DNA of 64,000 nucleotides from Porticoccus sp. (GTDB lineage Bacteria; Pseudomonadota; Gammaproteobacteria; Pseudomonadales; Porticoccaceae): contig JALRJN010000077.1 in the NCBI GenBank assembly GCA_023261185.1, positions 1-64,000 on the forward strand. The letters run 5' to 3'. Positions 36,356 through 45,373 of this stretch are shown here, piece after piece. The notes beneath the pieces are model-generated. The model worked only from the letters and a program-made list of their open reading frames with translations, did not search any database and was not told the DNA's origin. The stretch's first letter is position 1, and each line of letters opens with the position of its first letter. The translations under genes and the position numbers were made by a program.

Positions 36356-38485
36356 GTGCTGAGCGCTGACCTGAAAGCAGAAATTCAGAAGGGTTACCGG
36401 ACATTCCTGGACGTTAACGAGCTGCGTCCCCGTCTCGGCCAGAAGCAGATGATCGCCGCCATTGCTAATGGTCTGGCCGCTATTGAGGAAGATGCCGAAG
36501 GCCGGCGGCGCTCGGATAACCCTGTCAACGTTGTTGAGGCCGGCACCGGAACCGGGAAAACACTTGCCTACCTGTTGGCAGCATTGCCCATTGCCCGCGC
36601 ACTTGGCAAAAAAGTGGTGGTGGCAACGGGAACGGTTGCACTGCAGGAGCAACTGGTCAATCGCGATATCCCTAACCTGTTGAGCAGTACCGGCTGGGAC
36701 TATCAGGTAGTCCTTGCCAAGGGGCGTGGGCGCTACCTGTGCCCGATTCGACTCGAGCAGTGCCTCGATTCTGCTTCAGCTCGTGATAACGGGCTGTTTC
36801 TCTTTGAAGATGAAATCCAGTTCAATCCAACGGCAAATCTGATTGCCAGTTATCGCGCCATGGATAATTCGTTGGTTGCGGGCGAATGGGCAGGTGACCG
36901 GGACAGTTGGCCCGATTCTCTGGAAGACAGTGACTGGCGTCCCCTGACTGTTGATCGTCGCCAGTGTACCGGTCGACGCTGTCGGCTGATTCGCAACTGC
37001 TGCTTTTTTAAAGCACGGGATGAATTGGATGAAGCCGATTGTATTGTCGCCAATCACGACCTGGTGATGGCAGACCTGTCGTTGGGAGGTGGTGCCATTC
37101 TTCCTCCGCCGGAAGAGACCATTTATATTTTTGACGAAGGTCATCGCATCGCGCCCACTGCCCTTAACCACTTTGCTGGTTCCTGCCGGATTCGAACCAC
37201 AGGTAATTGGTTGGGGCGTATGCAGAAACAGGCAGATGCCTGGCTGCCGCTGTTCAGGGACGCTCCGGATATTGTGTCACGGTTGGAAAAACTGGCCAGC
37301 TCTGCTGCGGACAGTGAGCGTTTAATGGGGCTGAGTTATCCTCTCTTGGAAAAATACCTGGAAGGGGCTGCAGAAGGGAGCACAGAGCTGCGCTGGTGTT
37401 TTGTCGACGGCGATCCCGGCGAGGAAATAAGAGAACTGGCAGGCCACCTGGTGCAGGGGTTGGGAGTACTGTTCAGTACCCTGGAACTTCTTTCCGACCG
37501 ATTGAGTGACGCGATGGATGAGACGCACTTTCCGGTACCCCGAGTCGATCTCGAACAACTATTCCAGCAAGTGGGGGTGTGGCAAGGCCGCATCGAAGGG
37601 GCATTGCGTCTCTGGGAATCCTACGCCCGAGAAGATGATACACAAAAAGCACCGCCCACTGCCCGGTGGCTAAGCCTGGAAGAGGGAGCGGGCAACCCAG
37701 ATATTCGCCTGTCAGCGTCTCCCACAGATGCCGGAGGCATATTTCGCCTCAATTTGTGGCAACGGTGTTATGCAGCGATCATCACCTCCGCGACCCTGCA
37801 GACCCTGGGTTCATTTGAAAATTTCAGCAAACGATGCGGGCTGCCTGCCACAACGGTGTACACGGCAGTGGCGGGGGCCTTTGATTATGCCAACGCTGGA
37901 GTGATAGCGGTGCCGGATATCGGCGCTGATGGTTCAGACAGTCAGTTACATACCGAGGCGCTGATCAGCGTGCTGCCCGAGATGATTGACTGGCATGAAG
38001 GGACGCTGGTGTTGTTTGCATCCCGCCGCCAGATGGAATTGGTTTATGACGGACTGGGAGAAGAACGGCAGGATCAGGTTCTTGTACAGGGACAATGGTC
38101 ACACCAGGAAATTGTGCGCCGGCATCGGGCCACGATTGATGGTGGAGAGGGCAGTGTGATTTTTGGTCTCGCCAGTTTTGCCGAGGGGATGGATTTTCCG
38201 GGGAATTATTGTTCTCACGTGGTTATCGCCAAGTTGCCCTTTGCCGTGCCGGATGATCCCGTCTATCAGACCCTGTCCGGCTGGCTGGAACATCGTGGTG
38301 AGAATCCTTTTATGCAACTGATGTTACCCGATGCCTCTCTCAGGCTGCATCAGGCTTGCGGGCGCCTGATCCGCACAGAGAAAGACCGGGGGCGAATCAC
38401 AATCCTCGACCGCCGAATTATCAGCAAACGTTACGGTAAACAGATGCTGGACGACCTGCCTCCTTTCCGGCGCGAAACCGGGTAG
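36356..38485 (+). CDS. dinG: ATP-dependent DNA helicase, DinG/YoaA-type (XPD-like)
   Basis: A 709-aa superfamily 2 iron-sulfur helicase. Walker A EAGTGTGKTLAYLL, the four cluster cysteines between about residues 125 and 225 (RYLCPIRL, RRQCTGRRCRLIRNCCFF), VANHDLVMADL, the DEAH-like IFDEGHRIA, and the C-terminal motif VI QACGRLIRTEKDRG are present. DinG-type enzymes unwind R-loops and other structures 5' to 3'. Whether it is DinG or YoaA cannot be decided from motifs. It starts with GTG two bases after the preceding stop. yqcC follows. Confidence 0.87.
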   Translation: MLSADLKAEIQKGYRTFLDVNELRPRLGQKQMIAAIANGLAAIEEDAEGRRRSDNPVNVVEAGTGTGKTLAYLLAALPIARALGKKVVVATGTVALQEQLVNRDIPNLLSSTGWDYQVVLAKGRGRYLCPIRLEQCLDSASARDNGLFLFEDEIQFNPTANLIASYRAMDNSLVAGEWAGDRDSWPDSLEDSDWRPLTVDRRQCTGRRCRLIRNCCFFKARDELDEADCIVANHDLVMADLSLGGGAILPPPEETIYIFDEGHRIAPTALNHFAGSCRIRTTGNWLGRMQKQADAWLPLFRDAPDIVSRLEKLASSAADSERLMGLSYPLLEKYLEGAAEGSTELRWCFVDGDPGEEIRELAGHLVQGLGVLFSTLELLSDRLSDAMDETHFPVPRVDLEQLFQQVGVWQGRIEGALRLWESYAREDDTQKAPPTARWLSLEEGAGNPDIRLSASPTDAGGIFRLNLWQRCYAAIITSATLQTLGSFENFSKRCGLPATTVYTAVAGAFDYANAGVIAVPDIGADGSDSQLHTEALISVLPEMIDWHEGTLVLFASRRQMELVYDGLGEERQDQVLVQGQWSHQEIVRRHRATIDGGEGSVIFGLASFAEGMDFPGNYCSHVVIAKLPFAVPDDPVYQTLSGWLEHRGENPFMQLMLPDASLRLHQACGRLIRTEKDRGRITILDRRIISKRYGKQMLDDLPPFRRETG

Positions 38486-38500
38486 TCGTCAGGACCTGAG

Positions 38501-38830
38501 ATGAATGATAAACACCGGCAGCTGGCCGCCATACTGGTCAGCCTTGAGCAGCAGATGCGGGACATGATGTTGTGGTCAGAAACGATGCCGTCAATTGCGG
38601 CATTGTCCAGCCGGGAGCCCTTTGCCATTGATACCCTCTCGTTTGAACAGTGGCTCCAGTTCATTTTTCTGCCTCGACTGCAACATCTGGTCGAGAACAA
38701 AGCCAAACTGCCTGAAAACTGTGCCGTCAGCCCCATGGCCGAGGAGTATTTTCGCGAGAGGGGGGAGAACAGTCGGGAGTTAATCGAGATGTTAGTCGCC
38801 ATTGATCGGCTGTTAACGACCAATATTTAA
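38501..38830 (+). CDS. yqcC: YqcC family protein
   Basis: A 109-aa all-helical protein of the DUF446/YqcC family, with the family block LSFEQWLQFIFLPRLQHLVENKAKLP. In E. coli yqcC is beside truC (tRNA pseudouridine synthase C); here it follows a dinG-like gene by 15 bp and is probably co-transcribed. Its molecular role is not known. Confidence 0.87.
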   Translation: MNDKHRQLAAILVSLEQQMRDMMLWSETMPSIAALSSREPFAIDTLSFEQWLQFIFLPRLQHLVENKAKLPENCAVSPMAEEYFRERGENSRELIEMLVAIDRLLTTNI

Positions 38831-38849
38831 CCTATTGCTGGGATCAGTA

Positions 38850-40784
38850 TCAGGAAACGGCGCCCTGGGTACCCTTCAGTTCATCCAGGCGGTGTTGAAT
38901 AGCACGGGTAATACTCTCCGCGTTCAGTCCGATGGCGGCGAGTTGTTGCGAATGGCTGCCATGGTCCACAAATTGATCCGGCAGGCCCAGGTGCATGATT
39001 GGCACAACCATTCCGGTGCAGGCCAAGTGTTCACTGACCGCTGCTCCGGCTCCGCCCTGTACCGTGTTTTCTTCCAGGGTAACCAGTAATTGATGTTGTG
39101 ATGCCAGCCGATCAACCAGTGCGGTATCCAGTGGTTTCACAAAACGCATGTCGGCAACGGTGGCGCCAAGCTCTTCAGCGGCCTGTAATGCTGCCGGGAG
39201 CAGGGTGCCAAAATTTAAAATAGCGACATGGCTTCCAGTGCGTTTCTCCACTCCCTTGCCGATGGGGAGTGCCGTCATTTGTTTTTCGATGACAGAGCCT
39301 GGACCTGTGCCCCTGGGATAGCGAACGGCAGCAGGACCCTGGTGAATGAAGCCGGTATAGAGCATCTGCCGTGTTTCATTTTCGTCCGAGGGCGCCATGA
39401 TCAGCAGGTTAGGAATACAGCGTAGGTAGGTAAGATCAAAACTGCCTGCGTGTGAAGGGCCGTCTTCGCCGACCAGCCCGGCCCGGTCAATACCGAATAG
39501 AACATCCAGGTTCTGCAGTGCCACATCATGAATCAGTTGGTCGTAGGCCCGTTGCAAAAAGGTGGAGTAAATGGCCACCACGGGTTTCAATCCCTCACAG
39601 GCAAGCCCGGCGGCCAGTGTCACCGCGTGTTGCTCGGCAATGGCCACATCGTGGTAGCGATCGGCATAGGTTTTGGAAAACTCAACCATGCCGGATCCTT
39701 CACACATAGCCGGCGTTATTCCCACCAGGCGGGAATCTTTTTCAGCCATATCGCAAAGCCAGTCTCCAAATACCTGTTGGTATTTCACCTTGGGGGGAGT
39801 CACTACCGTCGAAGGTTTGGCGACGGCAACCTGGGGCTTGCTTTTGGGTTCGATTTTGTTGAGCGCGTGATAGCCCACCGGGTCTGCTTCGGCCGGACCA
39901 AAGCCTTTGCCTTTTCGGGTGATCGTGTGCAACAGGATAGGGCCATCCAGCTGCTTCAGGTTGCTAAGCGTTTGAACCAGCAGTGGCAGGTTGTGGCCGT
40001 CAATGGGTCCGATATAGTTGAACCCCAGCTCCTCAAAAACAATACCCGGAGCGACCATGGCCTTGAGGTGCTCCTCGGTCTTGCGGACAAAAGACGCTGC
40101 TGAGGGAATTGAGCGCAAGACCTTCTTGCCACCTTCACGGATGGAATTATAAAAACGGCTGGACCAGATTTTGGAAAAATAGGTGGCCAAGCCGCCGACG
40201 TTGTGGGATATCGACATGTTGTTGTCGTTGAGCACTACCAGCATGTTGGCGTTGGTATGTGCAGCATGGTTGAGAGCCTCAAACGCCATGCCTGCCGTCA
40301 TGGCCCCATCCCCGATCACCACCACGACTTCTCTTTTTTCGCCATTCATGGCGGCACCCAGGGCCATACCGAGAGCGGCGCTGATAGAAGTGCTGGAATG
40401 GCCCACCCCGAAGGTGTCGAACTCACTCTCTTCCCGTTTGGGGAAAGCGGACAGACCGTTTGCCTGCCGAATCAGTGGCATCAGCTCTCGCCGACCAGTG
40501 AGGATCTTATGGGGGTAAGCCTGGTGCCCTACATCCCACACCAGCCGATCATGGGGGGTATTGAAAACATAGTGCAGGGCGATGGTGAGCTCGACAGTCC
40601 CCAGTCCGGCACCGAAGTGGCCGCCACTTTTCCCGACGCTGTAGAGCAGATAGGCGCGCAGTTCATCTGCCAGCTCAGGCAATTGCTCAACATCCAGTTC
40701 ACGCAGGTGAAACGGGTGGTCGATGCTGTCCAGAAGAGGGGTTTCCGGCCGGATCAGCGGTATGTCGTTGAACGTCTTGAGCAT
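38850..40784 (-). CDS. dxs: 1-deoxy-D-xylulose-5-phosphate synthase
   Basis: Dxs (644 aa) makes DXP from pyruvate and glyceraldehyde 3-phosphate with thiamine diphosphate, the first step of the MEP isoprenoid pathway. Visible: [37 protein letters not shown], the ThDP-binding [18 protein letters not shown], and in the second half [14 protein letters not shown] and [18 protein letters not shown]. It lies downstream of xseB and ispA, the conserved xseB-ispA-dxs order, with an 80-bp gap. Confidence 0.97.
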   Translation of the reverse strand: MLKTFNDIPLIRPETPLLDSIDHPFHLRELDVEQLPELADELRAYLLYSVGKSGGHFGAGLGTVELTIALHYVFNTPHDRLVWDVGHQAYPHKILTGRRELMPLIRQANGLSAFPKREESEFDTFGVGHSSTSISAALGMALGAAMNGEKREVVVVIGDGAMTAGMAFEALNHAAHTNANMLVVLNDNNMSISHNVGGLATYFSKIWSSRFYNSIREGGKKVLRSIPSAASFVRKTEEHLKAMVAPGIVFEELGFNYIGPIDGHNLPLLVQTLSNLKQLDGPILLHTITRKGKGFGPAEADPVGYHALNKIEPKSKPQVAVAKPSTVVTPPKVKYQQVFGDWLCDMAEKDSRLVGITPAMCEGSGMVEFSKTYADRYHDVAIAEQHAVTLAAGLACEGLKPVVAIYSTFLQRAYDQLIHDVALQNLDVLFGIDRAGLVGEDGPSHAGSFDLTYLRCIPNLLIMAPSDENETRQMLYTGFIHQGPAAVRYPRGTGPGSVIEKQMTALPIGKGVEKRTGSHVAILNFGTLLPAALQAAEELGATVADMRFVKPLDTALVDRLASQHQLLVTLEENTVQGGAGAAVSEHLACTGMVVPIMHLGLPDQFVDHGSHSQQLAAIGLNAESITRAIQHRLDELKGTQGAVS

Positions 40785-40865
40785 GCAAATCGAATGGGCG
40801 CAAAGGGAGCAATCTTACACCAAAATTGCCAGCGGAGCCGCATCAAATGGAGGTCTCGGCAGGTT

Positions 40866-41753
40866 TCAGCTATTCCGGTTGACGATATAGTCGGCAATAG
40901 CCCGCAGCTGATCGGCCCGGCTGTCAAATGTCCGCAGGGCTGCCAGCGCTTTTTGGTGCAGGTCGGCGGCTTTTTCTCTGGCGCCGCCCAGCCCCAGCAG
41001 TGTGACGTACGTGGGTTTGTTCAGAGCCTCATCTGCGCCCTGACGTTTGCCGATAACTTCTGTGGTGCCGGTAACATCCAGGATGTCGTCCTGTACCTGA
41101 AAAGCCAGGCCAATGGCATCCCCGTACTCGGAGAGAGCAGCTTGTTGCTGGCTATCGGCCCCTGCTGATACCGCACCCATAAGAATACTGGCATTGATCA
41201 TGGCCCCGGTCTTGTTGCAGTGAATCTGCTCCAGTTGCTGTAAATCGGGTGACAGATTCACAGCAGCGATATCCAGTGCCTGTCCCACCACCATCCCCGA
41301 GGCGCCTGCACCTCTGCAGAGGAGTGATAATAACTGTACGCATAATTGCGGGGAGTGCGCAGCAACTGTTAACAGCTCCTCAAAGGCAAGAGTTTGCAGA
41401 GCATCTCCAGCGAGAATTGCCGTTGCTTCGTCAAATGCAATGTGGCAGGTAGGCATACCACGGCGCAGATCGTCATCGTCCATTGCCGGGAGGTCATCAT
41501 GGATCAGGGAGTAGGCGTGAATCAATTCCACCGCAGCCGCAGAGGCATCGGTTGCTAAATTGATCTCACCCACAGCTGTAGCTGCTGCATAGGTCAGAAC
41601 TGGCCGAATACGTTTGCCACCGTTGAGCACACTGTAGCGAATGGCATCGAAAAGGCTGCTACTGTGGCTGTCTGGAAATGTCAGTACAGTTTCAAGGTGA
41701 GAATCAATGCGGCTTTTATAAGCTGGAATGAAGCTGGTTGCTGAAACGGACAT
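40866..41753 (-). CDS. ispA: (2E,6E)-farnesyl diphosphate synthase
   Basis: IspA (295 aa) condenses IPP with DMAPP and geranyl diphosphate. The first aspartate-rich motif HDDLPAMDDDDLRRG and the second FQVQDDILDVTG are intact, as is GGKRIRPVLTY. The start overlaps the xseB stop by one base, so translation is coupled. dxs follows, linking precursor supply with prenyl elongation. Confidence 0.96.
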   Translation of the reverse strand: MSVSATSFIPAYKSRIDSHLETVLTFPDSHSSSLFDAIRYSVLNGGKRIRPVLTYAAATAVGEINLATDASAAAVELIHAYSLIHDDLPAMDDDDLRRGMPTCHIAFDEATAILAGDALQTLAFEELLTVAAHSPQLCVQLLSLLCRGAGASGMVVGQALDIAAVNLSPDLQQLEQIHCNKTGAMINASILMGAVSAGADSQQQAALSEYGDAIGLAFQVQDDILDVTGTTEVIGKRQGADEALNKPTYVTLLGLGGAREKAADLHQKALAALRTFDSRADQLRAIADYIVNRNS

Positions 41754-41986
41754 CAGTCTTTCTCGGGAACAAACTCAGTGGGGCTATCACTGTCCCGGGT
41801 GAGCATATCCACCCGTAATTCCGCCTCCTTGAGCGCCTGTTGGCATTCACGGGTAATCTTGATGCCTTCCTCAAAAGCCTTGAGAGAGTCTTCAAGGGTT
41901 AGGCTTCCCTGTTCCATGTCATTCACCAGCGATTCCAGCTGGTTCAGTTTCTGTTCGAAGTCGACGGCTTTTTTTCGCGATGTCAC
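41753..41986 (-). CDS. xseB: exodeoxyribonuclease VII small subunit
   Basis: XseB (77 aa) is the small subunit of ExoVII. The sequence [50 protein letters not shown] is typical for the helical hairpin that wraps XseA. First gene of the xseB-ispA-dxs operon. Upstream, on the opposite strand, begins the small RNA locus at 42.06 kb. Confidence 0.95.
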   Translation of the reverse strand: MTSRKKAVDFEQKLNQLESLVNDMEQGSLTLEDSLKAFEEGIKITRECQQALKEAELRVDMLTRDSDSPTEFVPEKD

Positions 41987-42060
41987 GGCGTTTACTCCAG
42001 CGAGGAAGCCGCAACACTAACCGAGCTGTGCAGACGGGTCAATTTGAAGAATTAAGTCTG

Positions 42061-42078
42061 TGTAAGCTTTTTCCTACA
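42061..42078 (+). promoter_or_regulatory. GacA-box (upstream activating sequence)
   Basis: TGTAAG-CTTTTT-CCTACA matches the GacA operator consensus TGTAAG-N6-CTTACA at 11 of 12 defined positions and with exact spacing. In pseudomonads this 18-bp box stands upstream of the rsmX, rsmY and rsmZ genes. Here it precedes a GGA-rich, terminator-ended RNA unit. No protein gene follows it before 42524. Confidence 0.75.
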
Positions 42079-42114
42079 GGAAAAGCAGAAAAGACCCAAT
42101 ATTAAAGTATCCTC

Positions 42115-42272
42115 AAAAAAGAGATATTGGCTTTGAATGGATGCTGCGGCACACGGATGTGTATTACCAAGGAGCAACATGGACGTTCGGTAACATCTGT
42201 TCCAAGGCTGGACACGCAACTTTCCTATACTGCCTTTAGCCCCGATACCGGAAGGTGTCGGGGCTTTATTTT
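42115..42272 (+). ncRNA. candidate Rsm/Csr-type regulatory sRNA (RsmY/RsmZ-like)
   Basis: An RNA unit of about 150-160 nt between a GacA box and a strong terminator; the 5' end is not precisely known. Six GGA motifs lie in about 115 nt (42139, 42155, 42171, 42181, 42210, 42250). The one at 42151-42162 is ACACGGATGTGT, a hairpin with GGA in the loop that nearly equals the in vitro CsrA/RsmA consensus (RUACARGGAUGU). The last GGA lies in the terminator tetraloop region, as in known Rsm RNAs. Rsm RNAs titrate RsmA/CsrA and thereby control secretion, biofilm and motility genes. Sequence identity to a named family member was not tested. Confidence 0.68.
42238..42272 (+). terminator. sRNA terminator
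   Basis: GCCCCGATACC (42239-42249), GGAA loop (42250-42253), GGTGTCGGGGC (42254-42264) form an 11-bp stem with one wobble, followed by TTTATTTTCTG. On the minus strand no T-run follows, so it acts on plus-strand transcripts. Confidence 0.9.
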
Positions 42273-42278
42273 CTGTCA

Positions 42279-42306
42279 TTGACAGGTCATAAGACTGGGG
42301 TATTAT
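42279..42306 (+). promoter_or_regulatory. near-consensus sigma-70 promoter
   Basis: TTGACA (42279-42284), 16-bp spacer, TATTAT (42301-42306). The -35 hexamer is perfect and the -10 has five of six consensus bases. It starts immediately after the sRNA terminator and predicts a transcript beginning near 42313. Confidence 0.8.
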
Positions 42307-42312
42307 GGTCCA

Positions 42313-42477
42313 AACACACCCTTTGGAGGGGCGGCTTTCAAGCAGATAATCGGTGTCAGGGTGCCTAGGCCCCATCGAATTTGTCGCATACAATCCCACA
42401 TATCGTGGTGGGTCGGCCCCCTCCACGTCTCAAATATTCTTCTCAAAGCCCTGCCTGTAACCCTGGTGGGGCTTTTT
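42313..42477 (+). ncRNA. candidate structured ncRNA of unknown family
   Basis: About 165 nt from the predicted start of the TTGACA/TATTAT promoter to a strong terminator, with no supportable ORF on the plus strand. TGGAGGGG (42324-42331) is fully complementary to CCCCTCCA (42418-42425) and would close a domain of about 100 nt. Inside are small hairpins (GCTT/AAGC near 42334, CCAC/GTGG near 42397-42408). Length and end-to-end pairing would suit a 6S-like RNA, but I could not match 6S, 4.5S, tmRNA or RNase P landmarks. It could also be the leader/attenuator of the HNH gene, whose ATG is 46 bp downstream. Confidence 0.5.
42445..42477 (+). terminator. terminator of the second RNA unit
   Basis: AAAGCCCTGCC (42445-42455) pairs with GGTGGGGCTTT (42465-42475) over 11 bp with two wobbles, followed by TTG; T73-T77 form the run. 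Confidence 0.85.
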
Positions 42478-42523
42478 GCTTATGGGCCAATGCCTTTTTT
42501 TCTTCTGCGGGGAGCTAGCCATC

Positions 42524-43084
42524 ATGCAGCCTAGAATTTTGCGACTGAATCAGGCGGGTCAGCCGATAGAGTGGCTGGACTGGCAGGAGGCAGTATGCCT
42601 GTTTGCACGTGAGATGATTGTCTGGACGCTGGGAGATGAAGTGAAGCGAGTCCGCGGGGGATTCTCCCGACTGACAGGGCAGACCTCGCAGATTGTTCTG
42701 CCCAGCATTATCGCCACCGGGGGTGAGCAACTGGCGCGTCCGAGGACCAATTACCCGCTTACCAATCCGGCGTTGTTTGCCCGCGACGGCTATCTGTGTA
42801 TGTACTGTGCCCGACCGTTTTCGGCGGCGAGTCTGACCCGCGACCACATTGTACCGACGTCGAGAGGAGGTTTTGATAAATGGGAGAATGTGGTGGCAGC
42901 CTGTCGCCGATGTAACCAGCACAAGGCAGATCAACTCCTCGAAGAGATCAACATGCAGTTGGTAGCCTTGCCGTTCCGTCCCAACAATGCGGAGTACCTG
43001 GCGCTGATTAATTCCAAGCGGATACTGGGTGACCAAATGGAGTTCCTTCGCGGCCAGTTTTCCCGCAATTCCCGCTGGCTTTAA
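42524..43084 (+). CDS. HNH endonuclease family protein
   Basis: A 186-aa protein with a zinc-stabilised HNH domain: CMYC (Cys92/95), DHIVPTSRGG (Asp107-His108), WENVVAACRRCNQHKAD (Cys127/130). The N-terminal 80 residues (MQPRILRLNQAGQPIEWLDWQEAVCLFARE) form the fixed region of a widespread chromosomal HNH family in proteobacteria, usually a single-copy gene not linked to mobile DNA. ATG 42524 has GGGGAG upstream and is preferred over 42476, which lies in the terminator. Biological substrate unknown. Confidence 0.87.
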   Translation: MQPRILRLNQAGQPIEWLDWQEAVCLFAREMIVWTLGDEVKRVRGGFSRLTGQTSQIVLPSIIATGGEQLARPRTNYPLTNPALFARDGYLCMYCARPFSAASLTRDHIVPTSRGGFDKWENVVAACRRCNQHKADQLLEEINMQLVALPFRPNNAEYLALINSKRILGDQMEFLRGQFSRNSRWL

Positions 43085-43148
43085 GCTCACCTATCTCGAC
43101 AGTTTCATGCTAGCCTCTGCACCCTGACTGTTGTGTGGAGTCTCTGTC

Positions 43149-43916
43149 GTGGAACTGGGTATTGCGGGAAAACAAGCATTGGTCTGTGCGGCCAGTAAAG
43201 GCCTGGGCAAAGGCTGCGCAATGGCCCTTGCCAAAGAGGGTGCCATGGTTACTATTCTGGCCCGACAGCGTGATGTGTTGGATCAGACGGCAGAAGAGAT
43301 TCGGAATCAGACCGGTGCACAGGTAAATGTTGTTGTTGCCGATATCACCAAGGAAGAGGGGCGGGACATTGCACTGGCGGCCTGCCCGGCCCCGGATATC
43401 CTGATCAATAACGCCGGTGGTCCACCACCGGGTGATTTCCGCGACTGGCGTCAGCAGCACTGGTTCGAAGCCATCAATGGCAATATGTACAGTCCTATCG
43501 ACATGATTCGGCGCACACTGGATGGCATGCTCGAGCGACGTTTCGGGCGGATCGTCAATATCACCAGTGCCGCTGTCAAACAGCCGGTCACTGCCCTGGG
43601 TTTGTCCAATGGCGCCCGTTCTGGTCTGACAGGGTTTGTGGCGGGGATATCGCGGGATACGGCCCGTCACAATGTCACCATCAATAACCTGTTGCCGGGT
43701 TTGTTTGATACCGAGCGTGGCAGGGGTGCGGCCGCACTGATTGGTGGTGGTTCAGGGCTTTCTGCCGACGAATATATTGAAACACTTCCCGCCGGCCGAC
43801 TGGGCATGATTGATGAGTTTGGCGCCACCTGTGCCTTTCTCTGTAGCCAGCACGCAGCCTATATCACAGGTCAGAACATTCTCGTGGACGGTGGAAATTA
43901 TCGCGGCACGTTCTAG
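43149..43916 (+). CDS. SDR family oxidoreductase lacking the YxxxK dyad
   Basis: A 255-aa short-chain dehydrogenase-like protein. The cofactor loop is AASKGLGKG and the NNAG motif is intact (LINNAGGPPPGDF). At the catalytic site, after NITSAAVKQPV, the usual YxxxK is replaced by LSNGARSG, as in a subfamily of SDR proteins annotated as 3-oxoacyl-ACP reductase-like. It still has the C-terminal AYITGQNILVDGGNYRGTF. Catalysis by the standard mechanism is doubtful. GTG 43149 with GGAG upstream gives the family-like start. Confidence 0.85.
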   Translation: MELGIAGKQALVCAASKGLGKGCAMALAKEGAMVTILARQRDVLDQTAEEIRNQTGAQVNVVVADITKEEGRDIALAACPAPDILINNAGGPPPGDFRDWRQQHWFEAINGNMYSPIDMIRRTLDGMLERRFGRIVNITSAAVKQPVTALGLSNGARSGLTGFVAGISRDTARHNVTINNLLPGLFDTERGRGAAALIGGGSGLSADEYIETLPAGRLGMIDEFGATCAFLCSQHAAYITGQNILVDGGNYRGTF

Positions 43917-43957
43917 TCCAGGCACTCATTAACGTAGTATTCAGCCGAGCACCGCGC

Positions 43958-45313
43958 TTAACTGTTAATAAAACTCTGAGCCAGTAACACCAGAATCAGA
44001 ATGGGGCAGCAATACTTCGCATAGTGGGGCCAGATTTTCCAGAACAGGCTTTGCTCCACGTCCGGATGACCGCTGCGAATTTCTTCAAGCACCAAATCCC
44101 GGTGCCACACCCAGGTCGCAAACACACAGATCATCAATCCCAGTAGGGGTTGGCTGTATTCTGTGGCGAGTGTGACCACCAGCCCGAATAGCGCATCGAA
44201 ATTAATAATAATGACACTGCTGCAAGCAAAGATAATTGCCCCGATCAGCCAGGTGGCACTGCGTCGATGAGTGGCATGGTGTTCGATGGTGAACGAAACC
44301 GGCACTTCCAGCATGGAAATGGAGGAGGTTAGAGCGGCGATAGACATAAGGGCAAAAAAGACTATGGCCACCCAGATACCCATCGTCCCCATGTTTTTGA
44401 ATAGCGCTGGAATTGTCTGAAAGATCAGGTCGGGACCGGCAATCAGGCTGCCGCTCTCGGTATAAATGCTCAGGCCCTGCTGTTGCGCGACAAACAGGGC
44501 GGGCAGTACCAGTAATCCTGCGAGAAAGGCTATAGAGGAATCCACCAGCGTGACGATAGCTCCCATGCTGGGCAGGCTCTCTTCCGGACGCAGGTAAGAG
44601 CCGTAAATCAACATGGTGCCGACCCCTAAAGACAGCGAAAAAAAGGCCTGTCCCAAGGCGCTGACAACCAGTTTAGGGTCCAGCAGCTGATTGAAATCCG
44701 GTATCAGGTAAAGTTTAAGGCCGGTGATGGCACCGGGTTGCAGCATCACATAAACAATCAGCCCGGCCATCATCAGAAACAGCGCTGGCATCAGCCGGCA
44801 AGACCATTTTTCGATGCCTTCTTCAACTCCTGCAACAATGACACTGCAGGTGAGAGCTAAAAACAGAAAACATAACACCAGGTTGCGCACAATGCTGTCG
44901 CTGGTCAGCCAGGACGCAAGAGTTTTCAACCCCAGCAATGTTGCCACCGGTTCAAAAAAGTAGGCGAGCATCCAGCCGGCGACAATGCTGTAAAAGGCGA
45001 GGATCAGCGATGCCACCAGAATGCCGTAAAACCCCGTCAGTTTTCCCAGAAGTTTTGATAGTCGGCCGGGTGCGATTGCCTGCAGTGCATGGACCATATT
45101 GGCTTTGGTATACCTGCCGATCACCAGTTCGGCCATCAGCGCCGGATAGGCAAGGCAGAATGCCAGCAGGAAATACATAAGTACGAACGCTCCGCCACCA
45201 TTTTCTGCCGCATTGGTGGGGAACCCCCAGATATTGCCCAGCCCCACCGCAGAGCCGGAGGCCGCCAGAATAAAACCGGCTTTCGATGAAAACTCTCCGC
45301 GATGGGCTGACAT
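43958..45313 (-). CDS. sodium-dependent transporter, NSS/SNF family
   Basis: A 451-aa polytopic protein with about eleven hydrophobic segments. The first helix carries FILAASGSAVGLGNIWGFPTNAAENGGGAFVLMY, the sodium/substrate-binding signature of neurotransmitter:sodium symporters. Bacterial members import amino acids such as tryptophan, tyrosine or leucine; the substrate here is not determined. It stands alone between the SDR gene (convergent) and a dehydrogenase gene on the same strand. Confidence 0.92.
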   Translation of the reverse strand: MSAHRGEFSSKAGFILAASGSAVGLGNIWGFPTNAAENGGGAFVLMYFLLAFCLAYPALMAELVIGRYTKANMVHALQAIAPGRLSKLLGKLTGFYGILVASLILAFYSIVAGWMLAYFFEPVATLLGLKTLASWLTSDSIVRNLVLCFLFLALTCSVIVAGVEEGIEKWSCRLMPALFLMMAGLIVYVMLQPGAITGLKLYLIPDFNQLLDPKLVVSALGQAFFSLSLGVGTMLIYGSYLRPEESLPSMGAIVTLVDSSIAFLAGLLVLPALFVAQQQGLSIYTESGSLIAGPDLIFQTIPALFKNMGTMGIWVAIVFFALMSIAALTSSISMLEVPVSFTIEHHATHRRSATWLIGAIIFACSSVIIINFDALFGLVVTLATEYSQPLLGLMICVFATWVWHRDLVLEEIRSGHPDVEQSLFWKIWPHYAKYCCPILILVLLAQSFINS

Positions 45314-45373
45314 AGATGAGGCTCAGGGTTTTAAAAACCCTATGTTAACGACTTTGAGCGGGGGCCGGAAATG

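Noticed and set aside
42052..42426. Minus-strand 124-codon open frame over the intergenic RNA locus
   Set aside because: It is antisense to the terminator hairpins and promoter of the RNA units, has no ribosome site or family features, and its composition follows the RNA structures.
42313..42477. Naming the second RNA as 6S, 4.5S, tmRNA or RNase P
   Set aside because: Size would suit 6S, but I could not find conserved landmarks such as the SRP GGAAG loop, the tmRNA tRNA-like ends or the RNase P core; the usual 6S neighbours (zapA, ygfA) are absent.
42524..43084. HNH gene as part of a phage, homing or restriction system
   Set aside because: The HNH domain is intact, but no mobile genes, att repeats or methyltransferase lie nearby, and the N-terminal region is that of a stable chromosomal family.
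43110..43670. Minus-strand 186-codon frame opposite the SDR gene
   Set aside because: Shadow of the SDR coding sequence; no start signal.
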